Assembly: GCF_048544455.1 (NCBI RefSeq)
Contig: NC_133538.1
Location: 255,426,491 to 255,490,490 of the forward strand
Length of the DNA stretch: 64,000 bases
Direction: 5' to 3'
Source of the DNA: Silene latifolia
Lineage: Eukaryota > Streptophyta > Magnoliopsida > Caryophyllales > Caryophyllaceae
The notes below the pieces were generated by a model that saw only the letters and a program-made list of their open reading frames with translations, made no database searches and was not told the DNA's origin. Made by a program: the position numbers and the translations under genes. This document shows, piece after piece, positions 1 to 12,311 of the stretch. Position 1 is the first letter of the stretch. Each line of letters begins with the position of its first letter.

Positions 1-165
1 CACTTAAATTCCATTAAATTCAAATTTCATTTCAGCTTTACTAATTTAAATAATAGTTATTATTAATTTTGTTAACAATAATACTATTTTTTAAATATTA
101 ATATTATTTATTTTTTATTATAATTATAATTATAATTAATAATATTGTTAATAATTTATTTATTT

Positions 166-272
166 ATTATTATTACTATTATTATTATTATTATTATTAT
201 GATGATGATGATGATGATAATGATGACTATTATTATTAAAATGAATAATAATGTTATTAATGTTAATGTTCA

Positions 273-345
<73 letters not shown>

Positions 346-346
346 G
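166..346. repeat. Compound trinucleotide microsatellite
   Basis: A run of TTA/ATT triplets (about 166-199) passes into ATG triplets (199-216), then a short mixed stretch, then about 24 GTT units (274-346). Open frames across it encode only poly-Ile, poly-Met or poly-Val and are not genes. The TTA tract resumes at 535-569, so the MITE at 359-534 landed inside a TTA-rich microsatellite. Confidence 0.95.
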
Positions 347-358
347 ATATTATTATTA

Positions 359-534
359 CGGTTTTTCTATCCTATGCCCACTAGGCATAGGATAAGAAAC
401 CTAAAAAGGAAAGAATTAATGATGTTTTTTCTTGAAATGTGATAAGATATTGCAATTTTCCATAAAAACATCATTAATTCTTTCCTTTTTTAATTTCTTA
501 TCCTATGCCTAGTGGGCATAGGATAGAAAAACCC
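359..534. mobile_element. Fold-back MITE, 176 bp, TTA target duplication
   Basis: The two ends are near-perfect inverted repeats of about 68 bp (left arm 360-427, right arm about 465-533). Termini read GGTTTTTCTATCC inward. Each arm contains a smaller palindrome, CCTATGCCCACTAGGCATAGG on the left. The unit is flanked by TTA (356-358 and 535-537). A 3-bp TTA duplication is typical of PIF/Harbinger-derived MITEs, but because the insertion is in a TTA microsatellite the duplication is weak evidence for the superfamily. It has no coding capacity, and its transcript would fold into one long hairpin. Confidence 0.8.
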
Positions 535-569
<35 letters not shown>

Positions 570-631
570 GGTATTATTATTAAAATTCATAACATTTATT
601 GGTATTATTATTAAAATTCATAACATTTATT
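570..631. repeat. Tandem duplication of a 31-bp unit
   Basis: The 31-bp block at 570-600, beginning GGTATTATTATTAAAATTC, is repeated exactly at 601-631. It borders the TTA microsatellite, and slippage or a short duplication is the likely origin. Confidence 0.9.
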
Positions 632-1577
632 ATTAATATTATTAATGAGGCACACCGAACCGACTTGACTCACTTGCCAATACGGGGTCTTACAAGTCAA
701 CACGCTTGCCAACATGGTTACAAATTCGCTTGGTACCCTACGAATCACAAATCGTTAAAATCGAATTCTATCAAGTTGAATACTGAAAATACATGTAACA
801 CATTTTCTATAAGCGAATCGCGAATCGGTAAGGCGTATTCATAGCGAATATGATAACCGTGCTTGTCAAACCATCATTAAAAGAGGGCACAGAGACCTTA
901 GCTTCAAGCAAGGTCCCGACTACCCACCATTACCGTAAGGCATCAGAGAATGACCTTTTGCATACCCTCTGAGGCCTTTGTTACGCGTGATTATTATAAT
1001 TTATGATTATTCATATATAATATTATAATTTTTTTCTTATAAATATTAATTTTAGTATTAATATTATACTATGAAATATGAATATGAATATATTATAGTT
1101 GATAATAACAATAATATTGAATACTATTATTATTATTAATATGATTATTTTGATTAATTCAAATTTCAATTCAAACTTTTTATTCGATTCGATTCAAATT
1201 TCATTTATTCAAATTTATTGATTGATTGATTGATTCGATTTACATTCATTGATTCGATTGATTTGATTGATTCCATTCGATTATTCATTCGATTCGATTG
1301 GGATTCGGCTCCATTCGATTGATTGATTGATTCAATTTAAAAAGCTGAAAAAAAGGCGCCTTTAATGTCATTTGCTCGTATTTTTGTCAGCTACTTAGGG
1401 ACTAGTTGAAATCACATAAGCTTGTTTGCGACAAAGAAATTAATTTTAATGATATCATTGGTGCATTATTATTAATTGACATAGTTGAGAAAAAGCATGA
1501 TTAGTCAGCTGTATGAAGTCATGGTTGTACGGTATATTATAATTTGTTGATGATCCTTGTATATGCTGACTAGGACT
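632..1577. other. AT-rich flank without recognised genes
   Basis: No coding, RNA or transposon ends are recognised. Bases 1195-1335 are low-complexity, with many GATT and ATTCGATT words (imperfect ATTGATTC-type repeats). Bases 640-990 are more complex, and no homology could be assigned. The right edge carries GGACT (1573-1577), the target duplication of copia-1. Confidence 0.6.
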
Positions 1578-2361
1578 TGTTGGAAATGATGGCTTTCTAC
1601 AGCAACTTTCAACAATTGCTTTTTGATTGTTTGACATCCCACATCGGTGGAATAGTGCTTCCACCTTTGCTTTTTATATCAACTTGTCCTCTTTTGGTTA
1701 AGTGAGTGGACCAAAGGGGCTTTTGTTGTAAGTCCTTGGGCCTGTGGGTTTGGGTCCAAACACACACACGCGCGCCGGCTCGGCTCGGGCTCGGGTTTGG
1801 GTAGAGCACCTGCGGTGCGGGCCAAAGGCCCTCTTTTACCTTTTTGCTCTTGTGTGTAATGGGATGTCTACATTCATTCTGTTTGGTGGTTGAGTGTGTT
1901 GATTTAGTGGTCAAATGAGATCATAGTGCTGCGATTAAGGAGCTTAATCGCCACTAACTCGGTCTTCGATCGCTTGTGGGCGGTTTTTCATGTGTCGTTG
2001 CTCTAATTTTACTATAAATAGAAAGCAACTGTTTCACTTCTAAAACACACAAAAAATCAACTCTCTTCTCTTCTCTTTTTTCGTCTTCTCTCGCTCTCTA
2101 ATATATTTCGGGTATTCTTTGATTTAATCGTTCCAAGTCTCACGATTCGAGTGGGCGGAATGCGCGGGAGACCGTAGTGTTAACCTTGGGGAACTACGGC
2201 ACTAGGCGATCGCCACCACGGTCGCATCTTAGGAGAAATAGTTTTCAAGGCAAAGTGGTTTATACACGGCACTACATTCGGGTTTATTTTATCTTCGCTT
2301 ATATTCTCATCGTCATTTGGTATTTCTATTCTCCTTCATTTCTCGCATCTTTCGAATAACA
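1578..2361 (+). repeat. Copia-1 5' LTR
   Basis: A 784-bp LTR beginning TGTTGGAAATGATGG and ending GAATAACA. It contains an AC/GC dinucleotide run (about 1761-1776) that is longer in the 3' LTR, and a CCCACATCGG motif near 1635. Together with other indels, the two LTRs differ enough to suggest the insertion is not recent. Confidence 0.93.
2011..2020 (+). promoter_or_regulatory. Probable LTR TATA box
   Basis: ACTATAAATA lies in the middle of the copia-1 5' LTR, followed about 30 bp later by a pyrimidine-rich CTCTTCTCTTCTC leader. This is the expected layout for the U3/R boundary of a plant LTR promoter. The same box recurs in the 3' LTR at about 7316-7325. Confidence 0.6.
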
Positions 2362-2400
2362 ATTTGAAAACTATTTAGTTCTTTGTAACTATGTCTCGTT

Positions 2401-3355
2401 ATGTCGAAAATTGCTCCCTGAATTGGCGAAATTGGAGTCGTTAGACGGTCACAATTATAAGCGTTGGTCCCAGAAACTTTTCATGTATTTTGAGCAGTTA
2501 GAAATTGATTATGTTTTACTTAATGACCCGCCTAAACCTATCACCCCTACTGATGTTGAGACGACCCCTCCTGCTGCAAAGGATGTTAAATCCAATGAAG
2601 AGGACATTGCGAAATTTGTAAAGGATAACAAAACTGCTAGGTGGCATATTCTGAATAATATGACAAACACCCTGTTCGACTTATTTGCTGTGAATAAGTC
2701 TGCTAAATTTATTTGGGAGTCTTTAGAAACTAAGTATGGGGCTGATGATGCGGGGAAAAAGAAGTATGTTGTGGGAAAATGGTTGGGATTTCAAATGGCT
2801 GACGGGAAACCTATCATGGATCAAGTCCATGTCTATGAAAACCTTTGTGCTGATGTTGTGAATGAAGGCATGAAACTTGATGATATCTTTATAGCCAATG
2901 TTCTGCTAGAGAAATTCCCTCCCTCCTGGTCTGATTACCGAAACCAACTTAAGCATAAAAAGAAAGACCTGTCCCTTAAAGAACTTATAGGACATATGAG
3001 GACCGAGGAGGCTAATCGCCTTAAAGACCTTCCCGCTAGTCAATCGTGGACGTTTCGCCGTTTCGCTTTGTTAAAGCTAATCTGGCCGAGTCCGGTGGTC
3101 CGTCTAATCGAGACATATAAGGGTAAGGGTAAGGCCAAGGTTGGTCGGGTAAGAACCAGGGTCCCGCTAAGAAGAATGGTCCAGGGAAGCATACCAAACC
3201 GGTTCCTAAGATTCGTAAAGTCGCTAAGGGTCCTATTGTCGCTATGTCTGCGGAAAACCGGCACAAAGCCTACCAATGTTCTCGAGAAGAAATCTGCCGA
3301 GGCCAATGTTCTTGTGATCGATGATGTTATTGTATTTTGTGGTTGTGGAAGCTAA
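2401..3355 (+). pseudogene. Copia-1 gag (capsid/nucleocapsid) remnant
   Basis: Gag would form the particle that packages the element RNA. An ATG at 2401 opens a frame that hits TGA within seven codons; the gag frame resumes from 2411, so a one-base insertion near 2415 broke the start. The readable part (KLESLDGHNYKRW through about KELIGHMRTEEANR, to about 3030) resembles a UBN2-type copia Gag. After about 3040 the frame shifts again: a Lys/Gly-rich linker and the Cys/His residues of a CCHC knuckle (about 3238-3282) are visible only across two frames. There is no intact nucleocapsid. Confidence 0.85.
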
Positions 3356-3379
3356 TGGTGGGTAATTCTTGAATGGGTC

Positions 3380-4777
3380 TTGATCCGGAGCTTCGAGACA
3401 CCTCTGTCGATAGGGTTTATTTGCCGAGTTCGAGGAAGTTCTTTGATGGGTAATTCTTCATCCGCAAAGATCACAGCAAAGGCAAGATCCTTCTCAAACT
3501 CACCTCGGGAAAACACTTGCTCTCGCAATGTTTTATTTGTACCCTCATTGCGTCGAAACCTTGTGTCGGGTGCCTTGTTAAACAAAGCTGGTTTGAAACT
3601 TGTTTTTGAGGCCGACAAGGTGGTAATGTCGCGTAATGGGGAATTTGTGGGCAAGGGTTATCTTTCTGGGGGTCTTTTTGTATTAAACATCGATTCTCGC
3701 TATTAATAATATTGCATCTTCTTCTCGCTTATATCGCCGAGTCTATTGATGTTTGGCATGGTAGATTAGGTCATGTGAATGTGGATTACATTAAAAAACT
3801 TAGAACTATGAGTTTAATTCCGAGTTTGACGAGTCAAGAATTCTCTAAATGTGGTAGTTTGTGTAGAGGCTAAGTTTACAAAGAAGCCTAGTAAACCCGT
3901 GACTACTAGGAACACGAGTCTTCTTGAGTTAATTCACACCGACCTAGCCGACTTCAAAAATGTTGCAAGTAGAGGTGGCAAGAATTATTATGTTACGTTT
4001 ATAGATGATTGTTCTAGATACACCCGTGTCTATTTGCTTAAGACTAAAGATGAAGTTGAACACTCTTTTATAAACTTTAAGAATGAAGTTGAGAACCAAC
4101 TTGTGAAAAAATTAAAAGGGTAAGATCGATAGAGGTGGTGAGTATAAATCCGGTTATCTAGCCGACTTTTGTCGTAAACGGTTTAATACATGAGACTAGT
4201 CCACCTTATTTACCCCAATCCAATGGTGTAGCTGAACGTAAAAATAGAACCTTAAAAGAAATGATGAATGCTATGCTTTTAAGTTCTCGCCTATCTGACG
4301 ATATGTGGGGGAAGCAATACTTTTCGCTTGTCACCTTCTTAACCGTGTACCTCATAAGAAAATTGACAAGACCCCTATGAGATTTGGAAGGGCTATCCTC
4401 CTAACCTAAGTTACCTTAGAGTATGGGGGTGTTTGGCTAAAGTGGGCTTACCTGATTTTAGGAGACCTACCGTTGGACCTAAGACCTATGATTGTGTATT
4501 TATAGGTTATGCTCAAAATAGCTCTGCTTATAGATTTATGTCTTTGAGTGACCGTTCTATATCCGAGGCTAGAGATGCCGAATTTTTTGAGCATGTTTTT
4601 CCTTTTCATAAAATCGTTGTTCCATCTCCTAGTTTACCCGTTGCATCTTCGATATGTCTTCACATGCTAGTGCTAGCACTTCTAGTGATGTTTCTGTTGA
4701 ACCTAGAAGAAGTAAAAGACCTAGATGCCCAAAGAACTTTGGTGATGATTATGATACAACTATGTTGTTCGAACTAG
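3380..4777 (+). pseudogene. Copia-1 protease/integrase remnant
   Basis: The protease active site is degraded (bases 3352-3520 are scrambled). The protease-to-integrase linker is readable at 3521-3700 (LFVPSLRRNLVSG). The pre-integrase zinc region starts at about 3748 (WHGRLGH). The integrase core spans 3851-4320: first Asp in LIHTDLADF, then FIDDCSRY, second Asp in DRGGEY (about 4129, shifted frame), and Glu in NGVAERKNRTLKEM (about 4225, shifted again). A C-terminal piece continues at 4433-4777. At least four frameshifts break the polyprotein. Confidence 0.85.
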
Positions 4778-4845
4778 GATACATCTGTGTCGTGCTAGTG
4801 ATGAGTTTGTTTGACCTTTTTAATAGAAGATGACCAAAAACCTAT

Positions 4846-6333
4846 AGTGAGGCAATGAAATCCATTGATGCTAATTTTTGGAAAGATGCTATTAAAAGTG
4901 AACTTGACTCTATTGTGTCAAATCAGACTTGGGAGTTGACTGATTTACCTAAAGGTAGTAAACCCATTACAAGTAAATGGATCTTTAAAAGAAAATGAGA
5001 CCTGACGGTACAATAGAGAGGTTCAAAGCTAGACTTGTAGTTAGAGGCTTTACACAAAAGAAGGGTATTGATTACTTTGATACTTACTCTCCTGTGACCA
5101 AAATTTCGACTATTAGGACTCTTGTCGCCTTAGTTGCTATTCATAACCTTGTTATACATCAGATGGATGTTAAAACCGCCTTTTTGAATGGTGAACTAAG
5201 GGAAGAGATCTATATGTCTCAACCTGAAGGTTTTGTGATTGAGGGTCAAGAGAGTAAAGTGTGTAAACTGAACAAGTCACTCTATGGATCGAAACAAGCA
5301 CCTAAACGGTGGTATGAGAAATTTAACAACACTTTGATAAGTAATGGCTATGTGGTTAACAATTCGGATTCATGTGTTTATTCAAAAGTAATAGAAATCG
5401 ATTGTGTGCTTATATGCCTTTATGTTGATGACATGTTAATACTTGGTAATAATTTAGAGGTGATAATTAGAACCAAAGAATTTTTGTCATCACATTTTGA
5501 GATGAAGGACTTAGGAGAAGCTGATGTTATCCTAGGAGTTAAAGTCATCCGAAACCCCAATGGAATCTGTCTAAGTCAATCTCATTATGTTGAAAAAGTG
5601 TTGAAAAAGTTTAACTGCTTTGATGATGTGCCTGCTAGAACACCCTATGATCCTAGTGTACACTTGTGTAAAAACTTGGGCAAAAGTGTTTCCCAAGAAG
5701 AGTATGCTAAAATCCTAGGTAGCGTGATGTTTTTAATGAACTGTACTCGACCAGATATTGCTTATGCAGTTAGTAGACTGAGTCGTTATACACATAATCC
5801 TAGTAATGAACACTGGAATGCTCTTCGTCGTTTACTAAAATACCTAAAAGGAACAGTTGACTTATGTTTGCATTATAGTAAATTTTCTTTGTGTTAGAGG
5901 GATATTGTGATGCGAATCGGGTTGCAGGTAACGATGAGATCTGTTCTACTAGTGGTTATGTCTTTACCATGGGTGGAGGTGCTATATCGTGGAAGTCCTC
6001 TAAATGACTTGACGCACGCTCTACCATGGAATCTCGAGTTCATAGCTCTTGAGTCAAGGTGACAAGAGGCCGAATGGTTGAGAAACCTTTAGTCGATATA
6101 CCAAAGTGTGGGGCGGACGGCTAACACCGGTCTCCCTACACCGTGACTCGCAGTCAGTCGCTATTGGTGTTGCAAAGAATAGTGTCTACAATTCAAAGAA
6201 GAGACACATTCGAATAAGGCACGCTGCAGTTAGACAACTCCAAGACAACGGAGTGATTGCTTTGGACTATGTGAAGTCCGAAAACAATCTTGCTGATCCC
6301 TTTACTAAAGGGTGGCTAGAGACTAGTCGTTGA
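4846..6333 (+). pseudogene. Copia-1 reverse transcriptase and RNase H remnant
   Basis: RT starts at about 4846 (YSEAMKSIDANFWKDAI) and runs to a stop just before 4995. It then continues as a 300-codon frame (4995-5897) with the fingers motif [13 protein letters not shown] and the catalytic YVDD in [11 protein letters not shown]. RNase H follows out of frame from about 5895 ([11 protein letters not shown]), with stops near 6005 and 6060. Its C-terminal part is readable to 6333 (HIRIRHAAV, NNLADPFTKGW). This is the best preserved part of copia-1 and is non-functional as a whole. Confidence 0.9.
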
Positions 6334-6855
6334 TACGTCGAGGGGAATGGGGCTTAAGTCCTTAGGTCAAGAGTGAGACTTGACTAGGTCTAAAGCTTCT
6401 ATTTCTATGGCGTTGTATGATTCATAGCCTCTATGGTGGTGCTTTTGAGACGCACTTGATGAATCATACACCAGGTTGGACTTAGGTCCTTAATGACTCA
6501 TGTGAGAAGTGCTATTGAGAAGCACTTGAGTCACCTACGTAGGTGTAACGATCATTAGACTATGAGAAGTCTTCTGAACACATCTATTAGTACCGAGGTA
6601 AACGCATAACTCTTAAAGAGCGCGTTGCACTTTCGCGGAACGATCTTAATCTGAAGGTATGATATGTGTTGTGGGGGGTATCGACCGAAGCTCAGCTAGG
6701 AATTCAAATCGCAAGATATTCTCTCGCTGTAAGTAAGTTGTTTCCTCATTGCACTAAAGTGTCAATTCAAATCGAAAGATATTGATACCTAAGTATCCAA
6801 TCCTTCCTTTACCCAGGAATTTCTTTTTTCTCTCTCTTCGCCATCAGTGGGGGAT
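6334..6855 (+). other. Copia-1 3' untranslated region and polypurine tract
   Basis: This is non-coding sequence between the RNase H stop and the 3' LTR. GTGGGGGAT at 6847-6855 lies immediately before the LTR TG and is the likely plus-strand primer. No other structure is recognised. Confidence 0.75.
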
Positions 6856-7657
6856 TGTTGGAAATGATGGCTTTCTACAGCAACTTTCAACAATTGCTTT
6901 TTGATTGTTTGACATCCCACATCGGTGGAATAGTGCTTCCACCTTTGCTTTTTATATCAACTTGTCCTCTTTTGGTTAAGTGAGTGGACCAAAGGGGCTC
7001 TTGTTGTAAGTCCTTGGGCCTGTGGGTTTGGGTCCAAACACACACACGCGCGCGCGCGCCGGCCCGGCCCGGCTCGAGCTCGGGCTCGGGTTTGGGTTTG
7101 GGTAGAGCACCTGCGGTGCGGGCCAAAGGCCCTCTTTTACCTTTTTGCTCTTGTGTGTAATGGGATGTCTACATTCATTCTGTTTGGTGGTTGAGTGTGT
7201 TGATTTAGTCAAATGAGATCATTAGTACTGCGATTAAGGAGCTTAATCGCCACTAACTCGGTCTTGACTGCTACTTTTGTGGGGCGGTTTTTCATGTCTT
7301 TGTTGCTCTAATTTTACTATAAATAGAGCAACTGTTTCACTTCTAAAACACACAAAAATCAACTCTCTTCTCTTCTCTTTTCGTCTTCTCTCGCTCTCTA
7401 ATATATTTTCGGGTATTCTTGATTTAATCGTTCCAAGTCTCACAGTTCGAGTGGGCGGAATCTGCGTGAGACCGTAGTGTTAACCTTAGGGAACTACCGC
7501 ACTACCGATCGCCACCACGGTTAAATCTAGGAGAAATAGTTTTCAAGGCAGTGGTTTATACACGGCACTACATTCGGGTTTATTTTATCTTCGCTTATAT
7601 TCTCATCGTCGGCTGGTATTTCTATTCTCCTTCTGTTTCTGCATCTTTCGAATAACA
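6856..7657 (+). repeat. Copia-1 3' LTR
   Basis: An 802-bp copy of the LTR at 1578. It differs by substitutions, by a longer GC-dinucleotide tract (about 7044-7060) and by several small indels. It ends GAATAACA, followed by the target duplication GGACT (7658-7662). Confidence 0.93.
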
Positions 7658-7662
7658 GGACT

Positions 7663-8009
7663 TAGGTGCGTTGGATTCCCTAATCTAATGGGTCTCTAAT
7701 TAGACCCGAAAAACTGATGCAATCCGAGTGATCGATGCCTTGAGCCGATTAGCCTGACCAAAACCCAATAGTCGGTCTATTTTATTAAAGATGACTTCTA
7801 ATCATGTTCTCACTTCTCACACTTGTTCCCAACTATCAATCTTTTTTATTAACAAACTAATTACTCCGTATTAATTAGCCATTTTTAAGCACATGATCTG
7901 CAGGGTGATTTGTTTACGTGAATGATTATGTTATGCTTTGTTATATCTGTGGTATTATGAGGGCATTACGCATATTCCTGGGCATAAGTGCCTAAAATTA
8001 GGTCGCTAA
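7663..8009. other. Unassigned flank between copia-1 and the Helitron-like unit
   Basis: This continues the sequence that lay left of copia-1 before insertion. No open frame, RNA gene or repeat end is recognised. It ends with A (8009), the expected left base of a Helitron A/T target. Confidence 0.5.
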
Positions 8010-10459
8010 TCTTATCTATATCATTTCATATATTAAAGCAAAAGCCACTATACCATAAAAAGATGATGTGCCAAGCTATGATTAATCTGTAGTATTTTTA
8101 TACGTACAAAAGTATAGGTACAAAATTTGCAAACTTGAAAATACGGATCCCGCACTTAACTCAATAAACTGCCCACTAAAGCACTACTCCGTATCTTCGT
8201 ACCACAATTTGTGCTACTCCGTATCTACTACCTCCTTAATCAACAACCACATAGATATCTTCATAAACAACTTTGATAAATCCCATCTCACCCATCAAAT
8301 TAACATATCAAAATCAGAGTAACCAAATAATTGCTCTTAATCGTCTTTTAATTTGAGAATTAATTGAAGGCTGATCGTCTTTTAAATTTGGGGGTTTCAT
8401 TAGAAAGATGAACTCCATCTCTCTCGATTACCACTATTTTAATTACCCGGTAATTCCTTCTTTTTTTTCTGTCTTTTTTCTTCGTCGAAGTCGTTTTAGG
8501 TTATACAGAGGTTTTGTAGATGTGATATAATTTGGGGATTAGCTTAACTTACTGAGTTTGACGATGGCAGATTCGATTAATGGTAATCCACTTAATTTGC
8601 GAAAATGATTTATGGTGTTTAGCGGGAAAAAGACTCAATTTGCAAAAATTATTTGACTATGTAATAGAAACGGAGAGGGGGAATTGCATAAAGGATAATT
8701 GTCGTATTATTGATAATCGTTCGTTCGTCTGACATACAATAAGGGACACTTTATATAGTGTCTTAAATCTAGGCCTAGAATCCCCTACAAGATATTATTC
8801 ATATCATAATTATATTATTAGTTATTACGATTACGGTATAATACCGTAATATTAACGCTATGCAAATTCTCCAAATTAACTAATCAAGAAATAAACTTGA
8901 TTAATGATGGCAGGTTAAAATGAAGATGGCAGCATTATTTGGTATTGTTTCTTATTTAAGTTTTGGATTCTATGGTTTTGTTTGGTTATGACTTATGATT
9001 TAAGGTAAAATCTAAAGACATTTAAATTAGTTGATTATGAAATGACTGAATATCGAAAATTAGGGGTCTTTGTTTGATTTTTAATCCAGAAATTATAGTC
9101 CCAATGATCCGATATTAATGGTTGCAAAGGAGTACAAAGATTCTATGCACATGTTCGATTAGTGCAATACCATTTTTTTTTATTTCTTAACATTCTTTTT
9201 TACTTCCTTTCGATGTTTGTCAAGAACCTTCTTTGACAGTTAATCTTACTTTTTCGGTTGTTGAATTTGTAGTGTTCATATTCTGTTACAGTAACCTATT
9301 TCTCATTATTAGATATAAGGCCATTTTCTTACAGTTTGTTTCACCTTGCATAAATAGCTCATCTAATAGACCCTACAACTCTACCAGCATCTTCTAAGAA
9401 GTTAGCTCGAAACTACTAAGCTTTAGAGAAAGGAGTTAAGAGTTTTCAATATTTTTAGATTGCTCAGTATGTAGTAGCAGCTTTAGCTTTAACAGAATAA
9501 AGTTGGCTATTGAAGAGGACAATAATGAAAATTTCAGGCAGGTAACTAGGGGCTAGATCACTCTTATAGATGAATGAGAAGTAAGTGATTTGTATGTAGT
9601 TACTATAAGTATTGGTTGTAAAACTATTGATACTATCAATTATAAGACTACCAAATTAGGACATGTTCATTTTTGTTAATCATTGTGAGACTGTTATTTT
9701 AAGGCATACTCTCCCCGACTCTTTAAAATCGTTCCATTCTTCAAATTTTCTGATGTGGATTTTGAACAAATAGGTCATTCAAAAGAATCAGACGGAATAA
9801 TATGTACTAAGTTTTATTATATTTTATTTTGTTTCACCTTGCCAAATTAGCTAATACATTGTCATTGGGCAAATTGGAGGACCTATGGAAAACATATTGG
9901 AGGATGCTCGATTTCTGTATATAATTTAACGGGAGTTTTATCAAGAATGCTCAAGCAGTGGTATTAACCTAAAAAATATTCAATGTACGTATTACTTTTA
10001 ATGTGTCCTACAATTCCTTCGTCCCTAAGTCAAGTAATGTATTTTTCAAATTTTATTTGCTTTTTGGACTGTTTCGTTGTTCATACGGTAACTATTTTTC
10101 TTTTAATCTACACTTACTCTCAAACAATGTAATTTTGGTGCATACTGCGTACCCCAATAGTAATGTGTTCTACTGTTTTTTTGTTTTGCTTCTCTGTTAC
10201 GTGTAGTGTTAGTTCCATCTTTGTTCGTTGATCGATATTTTATCACCCTTTTTGTGTAGAAATGGTGGGTATTAATCATTGTTCAGTTGAGGTTGGTTAA
10301 ACAGTTAGTCTATTGAGCCGAAAACTGTAATGTATCTTCGCAGATCAATTGGCTAACGAGTGTAATTGTATCTTTATTGATGGTTTTGGGTATTACAGAG
10401 TATTAAACTTTTTCTGATATATTATGCAGGTAGCAAAGGTTAATTGATTGAAAAGTATA

Positions 10460-10550
10460 CTCCCTCCGATCCACATCAATGTTAACATGGACTCACCTTT
10501 CTTCTCACAAAAAGCTGGTCGATGTTACCATTGGTGTGAATCGGAGGGTG
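10460..10550. mobile_element. Short Stowaway-like MITE
   Basis: The 91-bp unit has ends CTCCCTCCGATCCACA and, inverted, CACCCTCCGATTCACA, flanked by TA on both sides. CTCCCTCC with a TA target is diagnostic of Tc1/mariner-derived Stowaway MITEs. The inverted sister copy is at 33639-33729, so it predates the duplication. Confidence 0.8.
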
Positions 10551-11550
10551 TATATTTTTTTAAATATGTATTATGTATGGTGATGATGACACTCCGCCTA
10601 CTAACAATTGTCTCTTTTTTACTCGTGTTTGGGTATTAATAATGTCATTTCCATTTCTCGAGCTAAGAGAGACCAGTAGATGGAAGAGCATAAATTATGA
10701 ATTTCCAGTGACTTGGTTACTGTTGATGGACAGCTATATTTTGTAACGTTGTTTACTAGAGAGCGGGTCCAATGACGTTTACGACCTAGCAAAAAAAAGA
10801 ACTCGACATTGGAACTTTGTTTATACAGTGTAGCGATTGTTCAATGGTTTGTAATCATATTGACAAATAACTTAATATGAATAATTCAAATTTCTTATTA
10901 GGGGATTTTTATATGAGAACAACAATATAATATTAGAAAGTATGAATGTTACACTCATGGGCGGCCCAAACATAGAGCAATTCAGCTCATTGCACCGGGG
11001 CCCAACTGAATAAAGGGCCCAAACCAACCTGATTTAAAAAAAAAAAAAAACCTCCTACTTTTCTACGACAAACACAGAAAACACAACCACACTTTACTCT
11101 TTTCTCTTCCACATTAAAACAAATCAATTCATCGACTACCTCTATTTTTTCAATCACTCAAATTTTGATCTGCTAAAACAATATCTTATTATGATCATTG
11201 ATCATCTCTAGTTTTCAATCATTAAATTTTCGATCATCTCTAGTCTTCAATTGTTACGGTAAGTCTTTTTTTTTGTATTCATTAGTTAGGGTTTCTGTTG
11301 AGTTTTTTTCCTTTCAATTTGTTTGTCTATTTGTTATTTCAATTGATTGATGTTGTTAATACTTGTTGAATGTTTTTATTTTAGGTTAAACTTTTTGAGG
11401 ATTGAAGACTGTTATTTGTCATATTTGGTGATAAATAATATCGTTGGAGAATATTTTCTTGTCTGTTTTTGTAGTTTATGAACAAAAAATAATTTTCTAT
11501 ATTGTATTTTTTATAAGACAACAATTTTAGATTGGTTTTGCGTGAAATTT

Positions 11551-12311
11551 TTTTTTTTTTGATAAATCCGACCTACAGAGAGTAGAGCCGAGGAACAAAA
11601 ACCACAAAATAGTACAAACAAACTGTTAAACACCAAAGAAACGAAAAGAACAAGTATTAAACTCTAATTTGCCTCCTCTTCTCCTTCCAAGTGCGGATGA
11701 CTTTCCAATTGCAAATCCAATCCTCAACGGAATATGGCGATCTCTCCTTCCAGGCCTTACTCCAAAAACCAACTCTCGGGATGATCTTCTCCTTCATATG
11801 CGGCCAGTCAGGGGTTTTTTGTTCAAAAATAATCGTGTTCCTCAATTCCCAAAGACTAGTAACGACCGCAATGAAAAAAGCGTCCCAAACTTTTCTCTCA
11901 AAACCTTTCAGGTGCGAGTTATTCCAAACTAAAAATGCCTCATCAATTTCCAAAGGCCAAACCCAGTCCAACCCCAATCGCACAAACCTCATTCCGAGTT
12001 CCCACGAGAACTTACAATGGAGGAAAACATGGTTAATCGTTTCCAGGCACGTCCCACAAAATACACAAGTTACCTCGGCCGCACTCAAAGCTTTCCACTT
12101 GAGTATCCTATCCTTTGTATTTAGTCTTTTCCACAGTATTGCCCACAACATTATTTCATACCGTGGGGGAGCGAGCCCTTTCCAGACATGACGGAACCAA
12201 GGCTTACTATTATCCTCCTTGTATTTCATATCATAAAAAGCTTTCATAAAAGAATTAGCAGTGAACGTACCCACTGCTAATTCTTTTATGAAAGCTTTTT
12301 ATGATATGAAA
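11551..12311 (-). mobile_element. 5'-truncated LINE insertion
   Basis: A poly-T run on the plus strand (11551-11560), meaning a poly-A tail on minus, a coding region of LINE type and the 8-bp duplication TGAAATTT (11543-11550 and 12312-12319) define a target-primed retrotransposition event. Only the last ~0.7 kb of the element is present. Its 5' end carries a 41-bp fold-back described separately. Confidence 0.88.
11657..12274 (-). pseudogene. LINE ORF2 C-terminus with reverse-transcriptase zinc-binding domain
   Basis: The 205-codon frame opens with a non-ATG codon within the fold-back, so it is a truncated tail rather than a gene with its own start. It shows the zf-RVT signature of plant L1-type LINEs: WKGLAPPRYEIMLWAILWKR, LNTKDRILKW, then CVFCGTCLETINHVFLHC with the Cys/Cys/His/Cys spacing. 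The polymerase and endonuclease domains are absent. This domain normally lies downstream of the RT and binds nucleic acid. It is non-functional alone. Confidence 0.85.

Larger units (their letters stand above)
1578..7657 (+). mobile_element. Copia-1: complete but decayed Ty1/copia retrotransposon
   Basis: Two LTRs in direct orientation (1578-2361 and 6856-7657) bracket a 4.5-kb interior with gag, protease, integrase, reverse transcriptase and RNase H remnants in copia order (integrase before RT). The 5-bp duplication GGACT at 1573-1577 and 7658-7662 gives exact ends. A purine-rich tract (6849-6854) precedes the 3' LTR. The bases just inside the 5' LTR do not match the usual initiator-Met primer site, so the primer is unresolved. 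Many frameshifts and stops make it non-autonomous. The clade was not assigned. Confidence 0.95.

Noticed and set aside
145-442. Open frames of poly-Ile/Met/Val/Leu
   Set aside because: They are translations of TTA, ATG and GTT microsatellites with no start context or domain.
1761-1776. AC/GC dinucleotide tract as a regulatory Z-DNA element
   Set aside because: Length differs freely between the LTRs; it looks like ordinary slippage.
1455-1914. Minus-strand frames near and within the copia-1 LTR
   Set aside because: The same frames recur in the 3' LTR at 6887-7212; they are LTR sequence read backward and have no domain.
10003-10206. Hydrophobic 67-codon frame (and 33930-34205)
   Set aside because: Tyr/Phe-rich low-complexity reading of AT-rich Helitron DNA; the two copies differ in length, and no domain is seen.
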